This document shows, in pieces, positions 22,936 to 24,426 of a stretch of 24,426 bases of DNA; the first letter of the stretch is position 1, and each line of letters starts with the position of its first letter. Location of the stretch: the NCBI GenBank assembly GCA_947647645.1, contig CANSLE010000007.1, positions 1 to 24,426 on the forward strand. The letters are read 5' to 3'. This DNA comes from an uncultured Microbacterium sp. (lineage in GTDB: Bacteria > Actinomycetota > Actinomycetes > Actinomycetales > Microbacteriaceae). The translations under genes and the position numbers were made by a program. The notes under the pieces were generated by a model. That model worked only from the letters and a program-made list of their open reading frames with translations. It searched no databases and was not told the DNA's origin.

Positions 22936-23124
22936 ATGTCCGCAGCATCGAGCAGTCCCAGAACGGGTCAGGTCAGTGTCCCCGTCGACCCCGCGCGACG
23001 TCCGGACGTGCTGCTGCGGCGGAGGATGCCGGAGGGACACCAGGTCAGTGCCTGGTGGATGATCGGGGCGTTCTTCTCCGTCTCCCTCGGCGTCGTCGGT
23101 CTGTTGAACCTCTTCCCGGCCTGA
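22936..23124 (+). CDS. Small membrane protein (62 residues), hypothetical
   Basis: The ATG at 22936 has GGGAG 4-5 nt upstream. Residues 1-40 are polar, with a basic Arg-Arg-Arg-Met-Pro-Glu-Gly-His stretch, and one hydrophobic helix (about 41-60) begins at Trp-Trp-Met-Ile-Gly and ends the protein in Asn-Leu-Phe-Pro-Ala, giving a tail-anchored look. A GTG at 22891 would add 15 residues. I do not recognise the family. A real gene is supported by the ribosome site, the -10-like box and the sensible membrane profile. It converges on rmuC with an 11-nt gap. Confidence 0.55.
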   Translation: MSAASSSPRTGQVSVPVDPARRPDVLLRRRMPEGHQVSAWWMIGAFFSVSLGVVGLLNLFPA

Positions 23125-23135
23125 GTCCCCGTCCG

Positions 23136-24334
23136 TCAGAGTCGCTCCCGGAGCGGGCCGACGTCGGCGGACATCCCGGGCGCCCGCTCGTCGGGCTCCG
23201 CGACCGCGGCGATGAGTTCAGGGGCGACCAGCTTGCGCGGTGACTTCTCGATCGTCTCGGGCGCTGCCGCGGCATCCAGCTTGGTCTCATCGATGCCGGG
23301 GAACTTCCGCGCGGTGACGAGCACGCGGGTCTCCAGCGAACCCGCGAACCGGTTGTAGCTGTCGACGGTGCGCTCGATGGCCCGGCGGAGGTCGTCCGCG
23401 TGTCCCGCGAGGCTCCCCAGACGCTGGTACAGCTCGGTCCCGAGATCGAACAGTCGTCGCGCCTCGGTGGACACCTCCTGCTGGGTCCACGTGTAGGCCA
23501 CCGTCTTCAGCACCGCCCACAGGTTGACGGGGGAGGCGAGGGCTACGCGCTGGCGGAACGCGTGGTCGAGCAGCGTCGGATCCTCCTCGAGAGCGGTGGC
23601 GAGCAGTGCCTCGTTCGGAAGGAAGCACACGACGAACTCCGGACTCGAATCCAGGCCGCTCCAGTACGCCTTCTTGGCGAGTGCGTCGACGTGGGCACGC
23701 ACCGCCTTCACGTGTCGTTGCAGGAGAGCCGCGCGTCGGGCCCCTTCGTCGCCCTGAGCGGTCAGCGGGATCGCGGACGCCTCGAGGTAGGCGTCGAGTG
23801 GTACCTTCGCGTCGACCGCAAGGGACGTCCCGCCCGGGAGACGAACGATCATGTCGGGCCGTCCGTCGCCGGCGTCCGAGGACACGGACGACTGCAGGTC
23901 GAAGTCGACGTAGCGCGTGAGCCCCGCGGATTCGACGACCCGGCGCAGCTGGGTCTCGCCCCAGACGCCGCGTGTCGCGTTGGAGCGGAGGGCGCCGGCG
24001 AGGGACTCGGTGGTCGCGCGGAGGGCCTCGTCCGATGCGTGTGCCGCGCGCAACTGCTCGGCGAGCGATCCGTACTGGACCTGACGGTCGCGCTCGAGGT
24101 CGGCGACCTTCTGCTGCATCGCCTGCAACGACTCCTGCACGGGAGCCAGTGCGCGCAGGACCAGTTGCTCGCGTCGCTCGCGTTCCTGCTGCGCGGTCTG
24201 GTCCGCGCGCGCCTGCGCGCCAAGGTCGCGCGTCAGCGCACGCTGCTGATCGAGCTGCTCGCCCAGCGATCGCGCCGATGCCTCCGCGGCGACGAGTCGC
24301 GCTGTCAGCGCCGTGGCGTCGCGCGCATCACGTA
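23136..24334 (-). CDS. rmuC: DNA recombination protein RmuC, 5'-truncated
   Basis: About 399 reliable residues of an RmuC family protein, a predicted nuclease-fold protein that limits rearrangement at inverted repeats. The visible N-terminal part is a Gln/Arg/Glu-rich coiled coil. The core follows, with Thr-Arg-Gly-Val-Trp-Gly-Glu-Thr-Gln-Leu, Asp-Phe-Asp-Leu, Arg-Pro-Asp-Met-Ile-Val, Ala-Val-Asp-Ala-Lys-Val-Pro-Leu and Glu-Phe-Val-Val-Cys-Phe-Leu-Pro-Asn-Glu, and the C-terminus is complete. The start codon and the usual N-terminal membrane helix are missing because good sequence ends near 24334. The open frame continuing to 24407 runs into homopolymer sequence and gives an unnatural Gly/Pro-rich peptide. 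Confidence 0.9.
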
Positions 24335-24426
24335 GGGGGGGGGGCCCGCCCCCCGCGGACCACCCCCCCCCCCTACCCCCCCAAAAGGGCCCCCGAACGC
24401 CCCCCAAGGAGAAGGATTGGGCCCAG
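24335..24426. other. Low-complexity contig end, probable artefact
   Basis: A run of 10 G, then runs of 6, 11, 7, 5 and 6 C separated by a few bases. Codon structure of rmuC is lost here. This is unlike every other part of the window and should not be annotated. Confidence 0.8.

Noticed and set aside
23143..23155. CGCTC/GAGCG hairpin at the rmuC 3' end as a terminator
   Set aside because: Only five base pairs and inside coding sequence; too weak to call.

Overview
This is a high-GC actinobacterial chromosome segment, most likely Microbacterium or a close Microbacteriaceae relative. The evidence is strong G/C third-position codon bias, many GTG starts, 4-bp ATGA/GTGA overlaps, TANNNT-type -10 boxes placed directly before start codons, and actinobacterial families in a familiar order (greA, DUF4307, hemolysin III, UppS, PhoH2, FumC, XseAB, DUF4245, IspH, GlpX). 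The genus is inferred, not proven. I see no prophage, insertion sequence, CRISPR array, rRNA or tRNA. The longest gene-free stretch is under 200 bases.

Layout. 1-264 is the 3' end of a membrane acyltransferase. 366-2908 is an overlapping pair: a PLP amino acid deaminase/aldolase and an FAD sugar-lactone oxidase. 3016-6922 runs LemA, an M48/HtpX-like protease, an AI-2E family permease and threonine deaminase. 6990-8025 (minus) carries greA and a DUF4307 membrane protein, divergent from a small membrane protein. A hemolysin III protein (minus) is divergent from an isoprenyl diphosphate synthase, which is followed by a class V aminotransferase and PhoH2 (PIN plus PhoH ATPase) behind a hairpin-rich leader. 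12856-18785 is a long minus-strand run; in transcription order it holds xseA, xseB, DUF4245, beta-carbonic anhydrase and fumC, then a histidine kinase and response regulator. IspH and a DUF6264-like membrane protein face away from xseA. Class II fructose-bisphosphate aldolase and GlpX are divergent. A 62-residue membrane protein and a 5'-truncated rmuC close the window.

The genes cover central carbon metabolism (fba, glpX, fumC, carbonic anhydrase), isoprenoid and cell-envelope precursors (ispH, uppS), nucleic acid maintenance (xseAB, rmuC, phoH2, greA) and membrane quality control (lemA, M48 protease). No single novel system stands out among the genes. The most interesting signals lie at sequence level: (1) eight start codons lie 6-7 nt after a -10-like box, suggesting widespread leaderless transcription; (2) the tetramer CTAG is nearly absent except at those promoters; (3) the heptamer GGATGCC/GGCATCC occurs 33 times by hand count, often through less favoured codons, without strand bias; (4) a three-hairpin leader precedes phoH2; (5) perfect hairpins span the stop codons of convergent genes. 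The last ~92 bases are homopolymer-rich and look like assembly or sequencing artefact.
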